64,000 nt of DNA from Blastococcus sp. PRF04-17 (GCF_023016265.1 NZ_CP095412.1:1364001-1428000); one strand, 5' to 3'; shown: positions 34,285 through 43,701, counted from the first letter of the stretch. Program-made: numbers and translations. The notes: generated by a model from the sequence alone, not told the origin.

Positions 34285-35211
34285 TCAGGAGCGGCTGAGC
34301 TCCGCGGCCGCGATCCAGTCGAGCACCTCGGTCGCCACGCGCTCGGGCATCTGGAGCTGTGGTACGTGCCCGGCCCCGGCCAGCTCGACGTAGCGCCACT
34401 CGGGGTGCCGGGCGGCGATCTCGCGCCCGGCGTGCACCGACACGAGCCGGTCCTGGTCGCCCTGCACGAGCAGCACCGGGACGCCGATGGACGCCATCGC
34501 CTCGCGGTAGGCGCGGGGGTCCAGCAGGAGCCGGAGCAGCGACCGGGTCGCCGCCATGAACGACTTCTCCACCCCGGTGACCGTCAGGCGGTGCTCGACG
34601 AGCTCGACCGAGCGGTCGATGACCGCGCTGGGCAGCTGCTCGGGGTCGACGCCGCACAACCGCAGCATGTCGTGCACCTGGCGCAGCGGCGTCGCGCGCC
34701 GGCGGCGCAGCCACATGAAGCGCTCACCGACGATCGGCATCGCGTAGACGGCGAAGGTCAGCGCCACCAGCGGGTCGAGCTTGCGTCGCGGCCCGGGGAC
34801 GGCCGGGTCGAGCAGGACCAGACCGCTGACCTTCTGCGGTGACCGGGCGGCCTCGAGGATCGAGATCATCCCGCCCATCGAGTTGCCGACCAGGACCACC
34901 GGCGTCCCCACGACGTCGGTGAGGAACCGGTCGAGCACGCCGACGTTCTCCTGCACCGTCGTCCGGCGGTCACCGGCCTCGCTGCGCCCGAAACCCGGCA
35001 GGTCGAGCGCCAGGACGCGGGCGTGCGGCCGCAGCAGCGGGGCGAGCAGGTCCCAGTTGAGGTGCGAGCCGCCCAGCCCGTGGACGAGGACGATCGTCGG
35101 AGCGCCGTCCGGGCCGTCGACGTCGACACCTCCGAAGTCGACGTAGTGCACCGGCCCGCCGAGGTCCACCGTCCGGCTCTCGCCGAACGTCGTCGGTTCC
35201 GCCTCGGTCAT
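34285..35211 (-). CDS. Alpha/beta hydrolase
   Basis: A 308-residue hydrolase. Motifs: IVLVHGLGGSHLNWDLLAP (oxyanion hole), LVGNSMGGMISILEAAR (nucleophile Ser), LLVQGDQDRLVSVHAG (acid) and ELAGAGHVPQLQMPE (His). The pattern resembles meta-cleavage-product hydrolases and related esterases, but the substrate is unknown. It converges with the epimerase gene and diverges from the lipase-like gene at 35444 across a 232-base regulatory region. Confidence 0.85.
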   Translation of the reverse strand: MTEAEPTTFGESRTVDLGGPVHYVDFGGVDVDGPDGAPTIVLVHGLGGSHLNWDLLAPLLRPHARVLALDLPGFGRSEAGDRRTTVQENVGVLDRFLTDVVGTPVVLVGNSMGGMISILEAARSPQKVSGLVLLDPAVPGPRRKLDPLVALTFAVYAMPIVGERFMWLRRRRATPLRQVHDMLRLCGVDPEQLPSAVIDRSVELVEHRLTVTGVEKSFMAATRSLLRLLLDPRAYREAMASIGVPVLLVQGDQDRLVSVHAGREIAARHPEWRYVELAGAGHVPQLQMPERVATEVLDWIAAAELSRS

Positions 35212-35290
35212 CCGTCGATCCCCTCGTCCGTACTCGTGCGGTCCGCTGCCACGGTCACACGGCTGTCACCTGCCCGCTCCTCGCCAGTCA

Positions 35291-35361
35291 TGTGCGCCCG
35301 CCGCGGCACAAGAGACGTGAACGGCACATATGACCCAGTTCACAATTCGGCAACATGTGCC
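35291..35361. promoter_or_regulatory. Clustered TGTGC/GCACA repeats in a divergent promoter region
   Basis: Four half-sites in about 70 bases: TGTGC (35291), GCACA (35306), GGCACAT (35323) and ATGTGCC (35355), forming two inverted pairs in an AT-richer patch between two divergent hydrolase genes. They look like regulator half-sites; no regulator is identified. Confidence 0.35.
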
Positions 35362-35398
35362 TGCGAGTTCCACTGACGACGTGTGAGCCAGACCCCAT

Positions 35399-35420
35399 CT
35401 TGGTACACGCCGGTACCAAG
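35399..35420. promoter_or_regulatory. 8-6-8 palindromic operator upstream of the lipase-like gene
   Basis: CTTGGTAC (35399-35406), six bases, GTACCAAG (35413-35420): perfect arms, 24 bases before the GTG at 35444. Geometry suits a TetR- or MarR-type dimer blocking transcription start. No such regulator is adjacent. Confidence 0.55.
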
Positions 35421-35443
35421 AGCGGGTGGCAACGGGAGGACGC

Positions 35444-36250
35444 GTGGCACTACGGCAGGGCGACGGTCCCACACTCCCGCTCTACCTGAGCGAGCCGGGG
35501 CGCGCGGTGGCCGACTACGGCCTCTACCTCGCCGCCCGCCCGCTGATCCCCAGGCTCCCCCGTGGCGACGGCCACCCGGTGCTCGTCCTGCCCGGTCTGC
35601 TGGCCGACGACGTGTCGACCCGCGCCCTGCGCGCGGTGCTGCGCAAGCTGGGCTACGACACCCACGGCTGGGGCCTCGGCCGCAACATCGGCCCGACGGC
35701 CGCCTGCGTGACGGGCATGCGCGATCTGGTCGGCCACCTCTCCGACAAGCACGGCAAGCCGGTCACCATCGTCGGCTGGAGCCTCGGCGGCATCTTCGCC
35801 CGCGACCTGGCCCGCCGGACCCCTGACTCCGTACGCCAGGTGGTCACCCTCGGCAGCCCCTTCCGGCTGGCCCGGCACAGCCAGAGCCGCGCGACCAAGG
35901 TCTTCGACCGCTTCTCGCACCTGCACGTCGAGCACCGCACGCTGCCACTGGAGTCCGAGGCGACGCCGCTGCCGGTGCCCTCGTCGTCCATCTACTCCCA
36001 CTTCGACGGCATCGTGCACTGGCAGACCTGCCTGGACACCCCGGGTGAGCGCTGCGAGAACATCGCCGTGATGGCCAGCCACCTCGGTCTGGGCCACCAC
36101 CCCGCCTCGATCTGGGCGATCGCCGACCGACTGGCCCAGCCCGAGGGCACCTGGAAGCCGTTCAAGGCACCGCTGTTCCTGCGCCCGGCGTTCCCGAAGC
36201 CGGCCTCGCCGACCCCCTGCGACCCGGTCGCGACGACGTCCGCCGCCTGA
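35444..36250 (+). CDS. Alpha/beta hydrolase, lipase-like
   Basis: A 268-residue hydrolase with the motif HPVLVLPGLLADDVSTRAL at the oxyanion region, nucleophile elbow VGWSLGGIFARDLA and conserved LGSPFRLAR after it, features of the triacylglycerol-lipase/PGAP1-like group. A His in the segment SHLGLGHHPASIWA is the probable catalytic base. I chose the GTG at 35444, which follows GGGAGGA; an earlier in-frame GTG has no ribosome site. A perfect palindrome lies just upstream. Confidence 0.83.
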   Translation: MALRQGDGPTLPLYLSEPGRAVADYGLYLAARPLIPRLPRGDGHPVLVLPGLLADDVSTRALRAVLRKLGYDTHGWGLGRNIGPTAACVTGMRDLVGHLSDKHGKPVTIVGWSLGGIFARDLARRTPDSVRQVVTLGSPFRLARHSQSRATKVFDRFSHLHVEHRTLPLESEATPLPVPSSSIYSHFDGIVHWQTCLDTPGERCENIAVMASHLGLGHHPASIWAIADRLAQPEGTWKPFKAPLFLRPAFPKPASPTPCDPVATTSAA

Positions 36251-36375
36251 GGTCGCGGCACCGGCCGTGACGACGTCGGGCCGGAGTCACCCGAGCAGGT
36301 GACGGCGGGCGCGATTCCGGGTGAACCGGCGCCCGTTCCCGCATGACCGGGGCCCGGGCGGTCACTGGTCCCGCC

Positions 36376-36561
36376 GTGATCTTCAAGCGAACCGTGGCGG
36401 TGCCCTGGGACGACCTGGACGAGGGCGCGTGCGCGGAGGACGGCGCGCCGGACTGGTCGACCCTCATCGTCACCGGCCCGACCCGCAGGCGTGATGCCCG
36501 CGGGAACGTGTCGCTCGAGTGGACGGTGACGGCGCAGTGCCGGCCCGTCAACACCGCTTGA
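36376..36561 (+). CDS. Small hypothetical protein
   Basis: A 61-residue frame starting at GTG 36376 with VIFKRTVAVPWDDLDEG and ending in VTAQCRPVNTA. It has no membrane segment and no family I recognise. Codon third positions are GC-rich as in real genes here and it is followed by a well-placed small membrane-protein gene. An upstream in-frame ATG at 36343 would add 11 residues. Existence is plausible rather than sure. Confidence 0.4.
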   Translation: MIFKRTVAVPWDDLDEGACAEDGAPDWSTLIVTGPTRRRDARGNVSLEWTVTAQCRPVNTA

Positions 36562-36586
36562 GCCGCCCACCCACAGGAGGAATGTC

Positions 36587-36742
36587 GTGATCGTTCTCGG
36601 TCTGGTGCTGTTGCTGCTCGGCCTGCTGCTGGAGGTGTCGATCCTCTGGACGATCGGCCTGGTGCTCCTCGTCGTCGGCGCGGTGCTCTACCTGATGGGC
36701 TCGATGGGCCGTGCCGTCGGCGGACGTCGCCATTACTGGTGA
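36587..36742 (+). CDS. DUF6131-type small membrane protein
   Basis: A 51-residue protein that is almost entirely two hydrophobic helices (VLGLVLLLLGLLLEVSILW, then TIGLVLLVVGAVLYLMG) and ends GRAVGGRRHYW. The pattern and C-terminal aromatic ending match DUF6131, a small actinobacterial membrane protein of unknown role. GTG start with CAGGAGGAA six bases upstream, a near-perfect ribosome site. Confidence 0.75.
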   Translation: MIVLGLVLLLLGLLLEVSILWTIGLVLLVVGAVLYLMGSMGRAVGGRRHYW

Positions 36743-36833
36743 CCGGCTGAGGACCTGACAACCGCCGAGATGCGCCTCGGGCCGGCATCCGCGACGTCGG
36801 ATACCGGCCTGGGGCGCATCTCGGTGCTCGGGG

Positions 36834-36905
36834 TGGGCGCGACAGGGTTCGAACCTGCGACCGCTCGCTTGTAAGGCGAGAGCTCTACCGCTGAGCTACG
36901 CGCCC
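36834..36905 (-). tRNA. tRNA-Val (anticodon TAC)
   Basis: Cloverleaf on the minus strand: acceptor arms CGCGCCC/GGGCGCG (plus-strand 36899-36905 and 36835-36841), D arm with AGCTCAGCGG, anticodon stem CTCGC/GCGAG around loop CTTACAA with anticodon TAC, and T arm GGTTCGAACC. CCA is not encoded. It lies upstream of nothing on its strand, next to the ahpE gene. Confidence 0.95.
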
Positions 36906-36939
36906 GGCGGGCCCAGGCTAGGCGCCCGGGCCCTGTTCC

Positions 36940-37401
36940 TCAGGCCGCCAGGGCCGCGACTGCCTTCTTCCAGCCGGTCTGCTCGCGCACGTCACCGGGC
37001 GAGTTGACCTCGGCGAAGGCGACCGTGCCGTCGGCGTCGACGAGGAAGGTCGCCCGCAGCGCCATGCCGGCCTTGTCGTTGAAGGCGCCGTAGGCCTGCG
37101 CGGTCGCCCCGTGCGGCCAGAAGTCCGAGAGCAGAGGGAACTCGAAGCCCTCCTTCTCGCGGAAGGCCTTGAGGCTGAACACCGGGTCGGTGCTGATGGC
37201 CAGCACCTGGACGCCGGCGTCGGTGTAGTCGGCCAGCTCGTCGCGCAGCTGGCACAGCTCGCCGGTGCACAGGCCCGAGAAGGCGAACGGGTAGAAGACC
37301 AGCAGGACGGGGGTGCCCCGCAGCTCCGCGAGGGAGACGACCTGCTTGTCCTGGTCGGGGAGGCTGAACTCTGGCGCGCTGTCGCCGACGGAGAGGCTCA
37401 T
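36940..37401 (-). CDS. ahpE: Peroxiredoxin AhpE
   Basis: A 153-residue one-Cys-type peroxiredoxin, the same length as mycobacterial AhpE. The peroxidatic Cys is Cys45 in PFAFSGLCTGELC, with a second Cys at 50. It reduces hydrogen peroxide, peroxynitrite or organic hydroperoxides in the cytoplasm. I chose the ATG at 37399-37401, which gives MSLSVGDSAPEF; a start six codons earlier adds residues absent from the family. The order ahpE - DUF3052 - aceE is that of Rv2238c - Rv2239c - Rv2241. Confidence 0.92.
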   Translation of the reverse strand: MSLSVGDSAPEFSLPDQDKQVVSLAELRGTPVLLVFYPFAFSGLCTGELCQLRDELADYTDAGVQVLAISTDPVFSLKAFREKEGFEFPLLSDFWPHGATAQAYGAFNDKAGMALRATFLVDADGTVAFAEVNSPGDVREQTGWKKAVAALAA

Positions 37402-37503
37402 GCCCCCATGCTGCCCCACGCGGGGTGAGGTACTGGAACGGCCCCGTCCAGAGGCTCGTCCCGAGCCCGCGAGGGATGAGGAGGACGGGGTCCTTCAACT
37501 TTC

Positions 37504-37923
37504 TCAGCGGCGGGAGCGGGCCGCCTTCGGGGTCACCAGCCGGATGCCCGACCAGTCCTTGGCCGCCGAGATGCTGCTGGTCTGCGACAGCCCCGCGGTC
37601 GGCGCCACCTCGGTGACGTCGCCCGGCTCGACGTGCCCGGGTCGACCGGACTTCGGCACCAGGAGCCAGACGACGCCGTCGTCGGCCAGCGAGGTGATCG
37701 CGTCGGTCAGGGCGTCGAACAGGTCCCCGTCGTCCTCACGCCACCAGAGGATGACGACGTCGGCCACCTCGTCGGTGTCCTCGTCGACCATCTCGCCGCC
37801 GGACACCTCGATGATGGCGTCGCGCAGGTCCTCGTCGGCGTCCTCGTCCCAGCCGAGCTCCTGCACGACCATGCCCGGCTTGATGCCCAGCCGGGCCGCC
37901 ATGCCGGCGCTGTCGACGCTCAT
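37504..37923 (-). CDS. DUF3052 family protein
   Basis: A 139-residue acidic protein matching DUF3052: AARLGIKPGMVVQELGWDED near the start, a highly acidic region, VVILWWREDDGDLFDALTDA (in part) and DWSGIRLVTPK near the C-terminus. The family is confined to actinobacteria and lies beside aceE as here; its role is unknown. It diverges from aceE across 366 bases. Confidence 0.88.
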   Translation of the reverse strand: MSVDSAGMAARLGIKPGMVVQELGWDEDADEDLRDAIIEVSGGEMVDEDTDEVADVVILWWREDDGDLFDALTDAITSLADDGVVWLLVPKSGRPGHVEPGDVTEVAPTAGLSQTSSISAAKDWSGIRLVTPKAARSRR

Positions 37924-38289
37924 CCCTGCTGCTCCTCCTGAAGGTGGCCAACGGCTGGCCGGTGATGGGGTGGATGGTGCCCTGTCGGGGCGCCGAATGC
38001 GCGCGGACGCGTCACGGTCAGCAGTCCGCGTCGTCCGAGGAAGTGGGAACGGGGCCGGACACGACCAGCGGGAGAGCGCCCCGCAGCCTGGTCATGTCAC
38101 CCCTCTCGTCCCTGCCGACACCTGCGGCCCGAGGTCCCGAGCCACCGCTGGCGGAAGCGTAGGGCATCACCGGCCTGGCGCAAGCCGCGCAGCAGGCGAC
38201 TCGGTGGAGGACCATCGGGAGACGCACGCGACTCGCGAGGACCACGGGTGGGCGTGACGGCGCACACCCCGACGGGAGACGATGAGCCC
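37924..38289. other. Divergent intergenic region between DUF3052 gene and aceE
   Basis: 366 bases without a gene I can support. It must hold the promoters of both divergent genes. Immediately before the aceE ATG is GGGAGA. I see no clear operator palindrome or terminator. Confidence 0.5.
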
Positions 38290-41094
38290 ATGAGCGCACC
38301 GCAGCAGAAGGACGGCGATCCCGTCCAGGAGTCCGGCGCCCCCCGCGCGGTCATCACCGACGGGCTGCCCAGCCAGCTCCCCGACATCGATCCCGACGAG
38401 ACGCAGGAGTGGATCGACTCCCTCGACGCCGTGGTCGAGCACGCCGGTCGGGACCGCGCGCGGTACCTGATGCTCCGGCTGCTCGAACGGAGCCGGGAGC
38501 GCCAGGTCGGCGTCCCCGCCCTGCGCAGCACCGACTACATCAACACCATCCCGCCGACACGGGAGCCGTGGTTCCCCGGCGACGAGCACGTCGAGCGCCG
38601 CATCCGCGCCTACATCCGCTGGAACGCCGCGATCATGGTGCACCGCGCGCAGCGGCCCGGCATCGCCGTGGGCGGCCACATCTCCTCCTACGCGTCGTCG
38701 GCGTCCCTGTACGAGGTCGGCTTCAACCACTTCTTCCGCGGCAAGGACCACCCCGGCGGCGGTGACCAGATCTGGTTCCAGGGGCACGCCTCCCCCGGCA
38801 TCTACCGCGCGCGTTCCTCGAGGGCCGGCTCACCGAGCAGCAGATGGACGGTTTCCGCCAGGAGGTCAGCCACCCCGGCGGCGGGCTGTCGTCCTACCCC
38901 CCACCCCCGGCTGATGCCGGAGTTCTGGGAGTTCCCCACCGTCTCGATGGGGCTCGGTCCGCTCAACGCCATCTACCAGGCGCGGTTCAACCGCTACCTG
39001 CACAACCGCGGCATCAAGGACACCTCCGACCAGCACGTCTGGGCCTTCCTCGGCGACGGCGAGATGGACGAGCCGGAATCCCTCGGCGTCATCGGTCTGG
39101 CCGCCCGCGAGGAGCTGGACAACCTCACGTTCGTCGTCAACTGCAACCTGCAGCGGCTCGACGGACCGGTCCGCGGCAACGGCAAGGTCATCCAGGAGCT
39201 GGAGTCGTTCTTCCGCGGCGCCGGCTGGAACGTCGTCAAGGTCATCTGGGGCCGGGAGTGGGACCCGCTGCTGGCCGCCGACCGCGACGGCGCCCTGGTC
39301 AACCTCATGAACCAGACGCCCGACGGCGACTACCAGACCTACAAGGCCGAGGACGGCGCGTTCGTCCGCGAGCACTTCTTCGGGCGCGATCCGCGCACCC
39401 GCAAGATGGTCGAGAGCATGTCCGACAAGGAGATCTGGAATCTCTCCCGCGGCGGGCACGACTACCGCAAGGTCTACGCGGCGTTCAAGGCGGCCGTGGA
39501 GCACAAGGGCCAGCCGACGGTGATCCTCGCCAAGACCATCAAGGGCTGGACCCTGGGCAGCCACTTCGAGGGCCGCAACTCGACCCACCAGATGAAGAAG
39601 CTGACCGCCGAGGACCTCGCGATGTTCCGCGACCGGCTGTACCTCGACATCCCCGACGAGGCCCTCGACAAGACGCTGCCGCCCTACTACAAGCCCGACC
39701 CCGACTCCGACGAGATGCAGTACATGCTCGAGCGGCGGCGGCAGCTCGGCGGCGCGGTCCCGCGGCGGCGGGCGGAGTTCAAGACCCTGAAGTCGCCCGA
39801 CGACAAGGCGCTCGATGTCCTGCGGCGCGGCTCGGGCAAGCAGGAGGTGGCGACGACGATGGCGTTCGTCCGCCTGCTGAAGGAGCTGCTCAAGGACAAG
39901 GAGCTCGGCCCGCGGTTCGTGCCGATCATCCCCGACGAGGCCCGCACCTTCGGCCTGGACTCCCTGTTCTCGTCGCACAAGATCTACAACCCCGCCGGCC
40001 AGCGCTACACGTCGGTCGACCGCGAGCTGATGCTGGCCTACAAGGAGTCCGAGCAGGGCGTGATCCTGCACGAGGGCATCAACGAGGCCGGGTCCACGGC
40101 CTCGTTCACCGCCGTCGGCACCTCGTACTCGACGCACGGCGAGCCGATGATCCCGATCTACATCTTCTACTCGATGTTCGGGTTCCAGCGCACCGGTGAC
40201 GGGTTCTGGGCCGCCGCCGACCAGCTGACCCGCGGGTTCATCCTGGGGGCCACCGCCGGGCGGACGACGCTCAACGGGGAAGGGCTCCAGCACGAGGACG
40301 GGCACTCGCTGCTGCTGGCCCACACGAACCCCGCGGTGGTCTCCTACGACCCGGCGTTCTCCTTCGAGGTCGCGCACATCACCCGCGACGCCCTGGTGCG
40401 CATGTACGGCGACGACCCCGGCTCCCCGCTGGGTGGCCACCGCTCGCCGGACGTCATGTACTACCTGACGGTCTACAACGAGCCGTTCACCCAGCCGGCC
40501 GAGCCCGAGGACCTCGACGTGCGAGGGTTGCTGGCGGGCATGTACCGCTACGCCGAGGGCCCGCAGCGCGACGGGCCGAAGGCCCAGCTGCTCGCCTCGG
40601 GCGTCGCGGTGCCGTGGGCGCTGCGCGCGCAGGAGCTGCTGGCGCAGGACTGGAACGTGTCGGCCGACGTGTGGTCGGTGACCTCGTGGGGCGAGCTGCG
40701 CCGGCAGGCCGACGCGGTGGCCGAGCACAACCTCCTGCACCCCGAGGAGGAGCCGCAGGTCCCCTACGTCACGTCGCGGCTGCAGGACGCGGCGGGCCCG
40801 GTCGTGGCCGTGTCGGACTGGATGCGCTCGGTGCCGGACCTGATCGCGCCGTACGCGCCGCACGGCATGACGTCGCTGGGTACCGACGGGTTCGGGCTCT
40901 CCGACACCCGTCCGGCGCTGCGCCGTCACTTCCACGTGGACGCCGAGTCGATCGTCGTCCGGACGCTGGCGTCGCTGGCCGACTGGGGCCACGTCGACCG
41001 TGACCTGGCCCGTCAGGCGGTGGAGAAGTACCAGGTCCGCGACGTCCAGGCCGCGCCCGCGGACGAGCGGAGCGACCCCAGCCCCGCCACCTGA
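38290..41094 (+). CDS. aceE: Pyruvate dehydrogenase E1 component, homodimeric (AceE), with compensating frameshifts
   Basis: About 934 residues of the homodimeric pyruvate dehydrogenase E1, which decarboxylates pyruvate with thiamine diphosphate and passes the acetyl group to E2. The ThDP motif is [11 protein letters not shown]...[13 protein letters not shown], and [22 protein letters not shown] and the later [12 protein letters not shown] are standard blocks. Between about 38806 and 38902 the frame is out of phase: roughly 31 residues read as nonsense, while another frame gives [26 protein letters not shown] base is missing near 38806-38815 and one is extra in the C run 38897-38902. Start ATG at 38290 follows GGGAGA. 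Confidence 0.92.
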   Translation: MSAPQQKDGDPVQESGAPRAVITDGLPSQLPDIDPDETQEWIDSLDAVVEHAGRDRARYLMLRLLERSRERQVGVPALRSTDYINTIPPTREPWFPGDEHVERRIRAYIRWNAAIMVHRAQRPGIAVGGHISSYASSASLYEVGFNHFFRGKDHPGGGDQIWFQGHASPGIYRARSSRAGSPSSRWTVSARRSATPAAGCRPTPHPRLMPEFWEFPTVSMGLGPLNAIYQARFNRYLHNRGIKDTSDQHVWAFLGDGEMDEPESLGVIGLAAREELDNLTFVVNCNLQRLDGPVRGNGKVIQELESFFRGAGWNVVKVIWGREWDPLLAADRDGALVNLMNQTPDGDYQTYKAEDGAFVREHFFGRDPRTRKMVESMSDKEIWNLSRGGHDYRKVYAAFKAAVEHKGQPTVILAKTIKGWTLGSHFEGRNSTHQMKKLTAEDLAMFRDRLYLDIPDEALDKTLPPYYKPDPDSDEMQYMLERRRQLGGAVPRRRAEFKTLKSPDDKALDVLRRGSGKQEVATTMAFVRLLKELLKDKELGPRFVPIIPDEARTFGLDSLFSSHKIYNPAGQRYTSVDRELMLAYKESEQGVILHEGINEAGSTASFTAVGTSYSTHGEPMIPIYIFYSMFGFQRTGDGFWAAADQLTRGFILGATAGRTTLNGEGLQHEDGHSLLLAHTNPAVVSYDPAFSFEVAHITRDALVRMYGDDPGSPLGGHRSPDVMYYLTVYNEPFTQPAEPEDLDVRGLLAGMYRYAEGPQRDGPKAQLLASGVAVPWALRAQELLAQDWNVSADVWSVTSWGELRRQADAVAEHNLLHPEEEPQVPYVTSRLQDAAGPVVAVSDWMRSVPDLIAPYAPHGMTSLGTDGFGLSDTRPALRRHFHVDAESIVVRTLASLADWGHVDRDLARQAVEKYQVRDVQAAPADERSDPSPAT

Positions 41095-41140
41095 GAGAGG
41101 ACCCCCTGTCCCCCACCACTCGCTCCCCTGCAAGCGGGAG

Positions 41141-42112
41141 GTGCCCCCAGCAGAGGGCGGGCCCCTGCGGGGGTCGTCAGCGGTCACCGTGGTGGGGGGC
41201 GGCGTCCTCGGGCTGACCTGCGCGCTGGAGCTGGCCCGTGCCGGGCACCGGGTGCAGGTCCTCTCCGCCGACCCGGTGCAGGACACGACGTCGGCGGTGG
41301 CGGCCGCCCTCTGGTTCCCCTACCGGGCCGCACCGGTGGACGCCGTGCTCCGGTGGGGTGCCGCGTCGCTCGCGGTGTTCACCGAGCTGTCGGCCGACCC
41401 GTCGTCCGGTGTGGTCCTGCGGCCGGGGACCGTGGTGCACCGCACGCCGGAACCGGATCTCTGGTGGGCTGCCGGCATCCCGGGGCTCCGGCCGGCGACG
41501 GCCGACGAGCTGCCTCCGGGAGCACCCGCCGGTACGCGCTGCACCCTGCCCGTGGTCGAGATGGGGCGCTACCTGCCATGGCTGCTGGCCGCGTGCTCCG
41601 CGGCCGGCGTGGACGTCGCGGCCGCCCGCGTGACCCGCCTGGTGGACCTCCCCGGCGACGTGGTCGTCGTGGCCGCCGGGCTGGCTTCGGGCGTGCTGCT
41701 GGGCGACGACACCTGCGTGCCCGTGCAGGGGCAGGTGGTCCGGCTCGCCGACCCGGGCCTCGAGGACTGGCTGCTCGACGAGGACAACCCGGCCGGCCTG
41801 ACCTACGTGGTGCCCCGCGGCACCGACGTCATCGTCGGCGGCACCGCGGTCGAGGGCGCGAATGGTGCCGAGCCCGACCCGAGGGTCGAGGCGGCCGTGC
41901 TCGAGCGCGCGTGCGCGCTGGTGCCCGCGCTCCGCGACGCCCCGGTGCTCTCGCGCGCCGTCGGCCTGCGGCCGGGACGGCCGACGGTCCGGCTCGACCG
42001 CACGGTCGTCGACGGCCGCCCGGTGGTTGCCTGCTACGGGCACGGCGGCGCAGGCGTCACCCTCTCCTGGGGCTGCGCGGCCGACGTCGCCGCCCTCGTC
42101 TCTAGTCCGTGA
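41141..42112 (+). CDS. D-amino-acid oxidase-type FAD-dependent oxidoreductase
   Basis: About 323 residues. The FAD-binding motif VTVVGGGVLGLTCALELARAG (in part) starts the fold; TSAVAAALWFPYRA and the C-terminal GHGGAGVTLSWGCA (the GxGGxGxTxxxG ending) are diagnostic of D-amino-acid oxidases, which make 2-oxo acids and peroxide. The start is uncertain: GTG at 41141 adds 16 residues before the Rossmann motif, while GTG at 41189 begins inside it. Same strand as aceE after about 46 bases. Its stop overlaps the converging M20 gene by 11 bases. Confidence 0.82.
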   Translation: MPPAEGGPLRGSSAVTVVGGGVLGLTCALELARAGHRVQVLSADPVQDTTSAVAAALWFPYRAAPVDAVLRWGAASLAVFTELSADPSSGVVLRPGTVVHRTPEPDLWWAAGIPGLRPATADELPPGAPAGTRCTLPVVEMGRYLPWLLAACSAAGVDVAAARVTRLVDLPGDVVVVAAGLASGVLLGDDTCVPVQGQVVRLADPGLEDWLLDEDNPAGLTYVVPRGTDVIVGGTAVEGANGAEPDPRVEAAVLERACALVPALRDAPVLSRAVGLRPGRPTVRLDRTVVDGRPVVACYGHGGAGVTLSWGCAADVAALVSSP

Positions 42113-43307
42113 GCGCCTGCAGGGCCATCCGGGCGTAGAGCGCGACACCCGCGGGCAACGGCTCCTCGTCGAAGACGACCAGGTTCGAGTGGTTGGCCGG
42201 CGCGGTCCCCGGGTCGACGCCGGGCGGGCAGGCACCGAGGAAGGCCATCGCGCCGGGCACCCGTTCGAGCACGTAGGAGAAGTCCTCGGCGCCCATGACC
42301 GGGGCCGCCGCCACCACCGCAGCGGGGTCGCCGAGCAGCTCGCGCGCATTCTGCAGCACCTGCGCGGCCACACCCGGGTCGTTCACCGTCACCGGATAGC
42401 CGGCGATGTGCTCGAACACCAGCTCCATCTCGTGCGCGGCGGCGACGTGCGTGGCGACCCGCTGGACGGCGGTCACGACGTCGCGCCGGCGCTCCGGGGA
42501 CAGCGTGCGGATCGTGCCCTCCATGAACGCGATCTCAGGGATGACGTTGTCCCGGGAGCCGGCCGCGACGTGGGCCACCGTGACCACCGCGGGGTCGAAG
42601 ACGTCGACGCGGCGCGTGACCATCGCCTGCAGGGCCAGGACGATCTCGGCCGCCACCGGGACCGGGTCGGCAGCGCTGTGCGGCATCGAGGCGTGGCCGC
42701 CCCTGCCGCGGACGGTCATGCGCCACTGGTCGGCCGCGGCCATCATCGGCCCGGGCCGGACGTTGATGCTCCCGCTGGTCAGGTTCGAGATGATGTGCAT
42801 CGCGAACGCCCCGCTCACCGGCGCACCGGGGACGGCGTCGAGCAGGCCCTCCTCGAGCATGTAGCGGGCCCCGTGCAGGCCCTCCTCCCCCGGCTGGAAC
42901 ATGAGGACGACCTGGCCGGAGATCTCGTCGCGGCGCTCGGCGAGCAGCCGGGCCGCCCCGAGCAGCATCGCCACGTGGGTGTCGTGCCCGCAGGCGTGCA
43001 TCGCGCCGGGGATCTCCGAGGCGAACGGCAGCCCGGTGTCCTCGTGCACCTGCAGGGCGTCCATGTCGGCGCGCAGCAGGTAGCTCGGACCCGGACGCGC
43101 GCCGCGCAGCACGCCGACCACGGAGCTCGTCGACGTGCCGGTGGTCACCTCGACCGGCAGCTCGGCCAGCGCGTCGAGCACCGTCGCCTGCGTGCGCGGC
43201 AGCTGCAGCCCGATCTCCGGCTGCCGGTGGATCTGCCGACGCAGGTCGATGGTGCGGTCGGCGTCGTTGTAGGCGGCGGAGAGCAAATCGGCGGCGCTGG
43301 TCGGCAT
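42102..43307 (-). CDS. M20 family amidohydrolase (N-acyl-amino-acid hydrolase)
   Basis: A 401-residue zinc/manganese hydrolase of the IAA-amino-acid hydrolase/hippuricase group. Metal-binding motifs are HACGHDTHVAMLLGAA, FQPGEEGLHGARYMLEEG (catalytic Glu-Glu) and MGAEDFSYVLE at the C-terminus; the dimerisation domain RGRGGHASMPHSAADPV lies between. These enzymes release amino acids from N-acyl or aminobenzoyl conjugates. Length is normal. Substrate unknown. It converges with the D-amino-acid oxidase gene. Confidence 0.9.
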   Translation of the reverse strand: MPTSAADLLSAAYNDADRTIDLRRQIHRQPEIGLQLPRTQATVLDALAELPVEVTTGTSTSSVVGVLRGARPGPSYLLRADMDALQVHEDTGLPFASEIPGAMHACGHDTHVAMLLGAARLLAERRDEISGQVVLMFQPGEEGLHGARYMLEEGLLDAVPGAPVSGAFAMHIISNLTSGSINVRPGPMMAAADQWRMTVRGRGGHASMPHSAADPVPVAAEIVLALQAMVTRRVDVFDPAVVTVAHVAAGSRDNVIPEIAFMEGTIRTLSPERRRDVVTAVQRVATHVAAAHEMELVFEHIAGYPVTVNDPGVAAQVLQNARELLGDPAAVVAAAPVMGAEDFSYVLERVPGAMAFLGACPPGVDPGTAPANHSNLVVFDEEPLPAGVALYARMALQALTD

Positions 43308-43345
43308 GCCCCCACTCTGTCGTACGGCCGCTCTCCACGCCGCGT

Positions 43346-43701
43346 TCAGGAGAGGGCCGCCCGGACCAGTGCGACGACTCGCTCCTCCACCTCGGGGCTC
43401 CAGCCGGTGAGCGCGAACGCCGTCGGCCAGAGGTCGCCGTCGTCCAGTCGGCGGGCATGCCGTACCGCGTCCTGGGTGCGGGGTCCGCGGCGGTCGTGGT
43501 CACCGCGACGACCACCCGCTCGGCGAGCGTGCGGTCCTCGGGCGCCATGGCCGCGATGGCGTCCAGGGTCGCCGTCAGTCCGTCGGCCTTCTTGGCGCCC
43601 TTCCTGCCCTCCGCGCGGAGCTCGGCGGCGCGCGCCTTCATGGCGGCACGCTCGTCGGCGGTGAAGCCGTCGGTCTTCCCGGTGCCCTTCTCCGTGGGCA
43701 T
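43346..43701 (-). pseudogene. Broken DUF1801 family gene (internal deletion and frame change)
   Basis: The first 85 or so residues read as a YdhG/DUF1801-type protein (ERAAMKARAAELRAEG, AERVVVAVTTTAADPAPRTRYGMPA). At about 43444-43452 the normal frame runs into unrelated residues, while another frame begins directly with the family's C-terminal part: LDDGDLWPTAFALTGWSPEV to a TGA at 43346. The central beta region that normally follows YGMPA (roughly 25-35 residues) is missing. This is more than a one-base slip, so I call it a decayed gene. Start ATG at 43699-43701. Confidence 0.65.

Noticed and set aside
38866-41286. An 806-codon open frame opposite aceE
   Set aside because: Antisense shadow of a long conserved gene; no ribosome site or recognisable domain.
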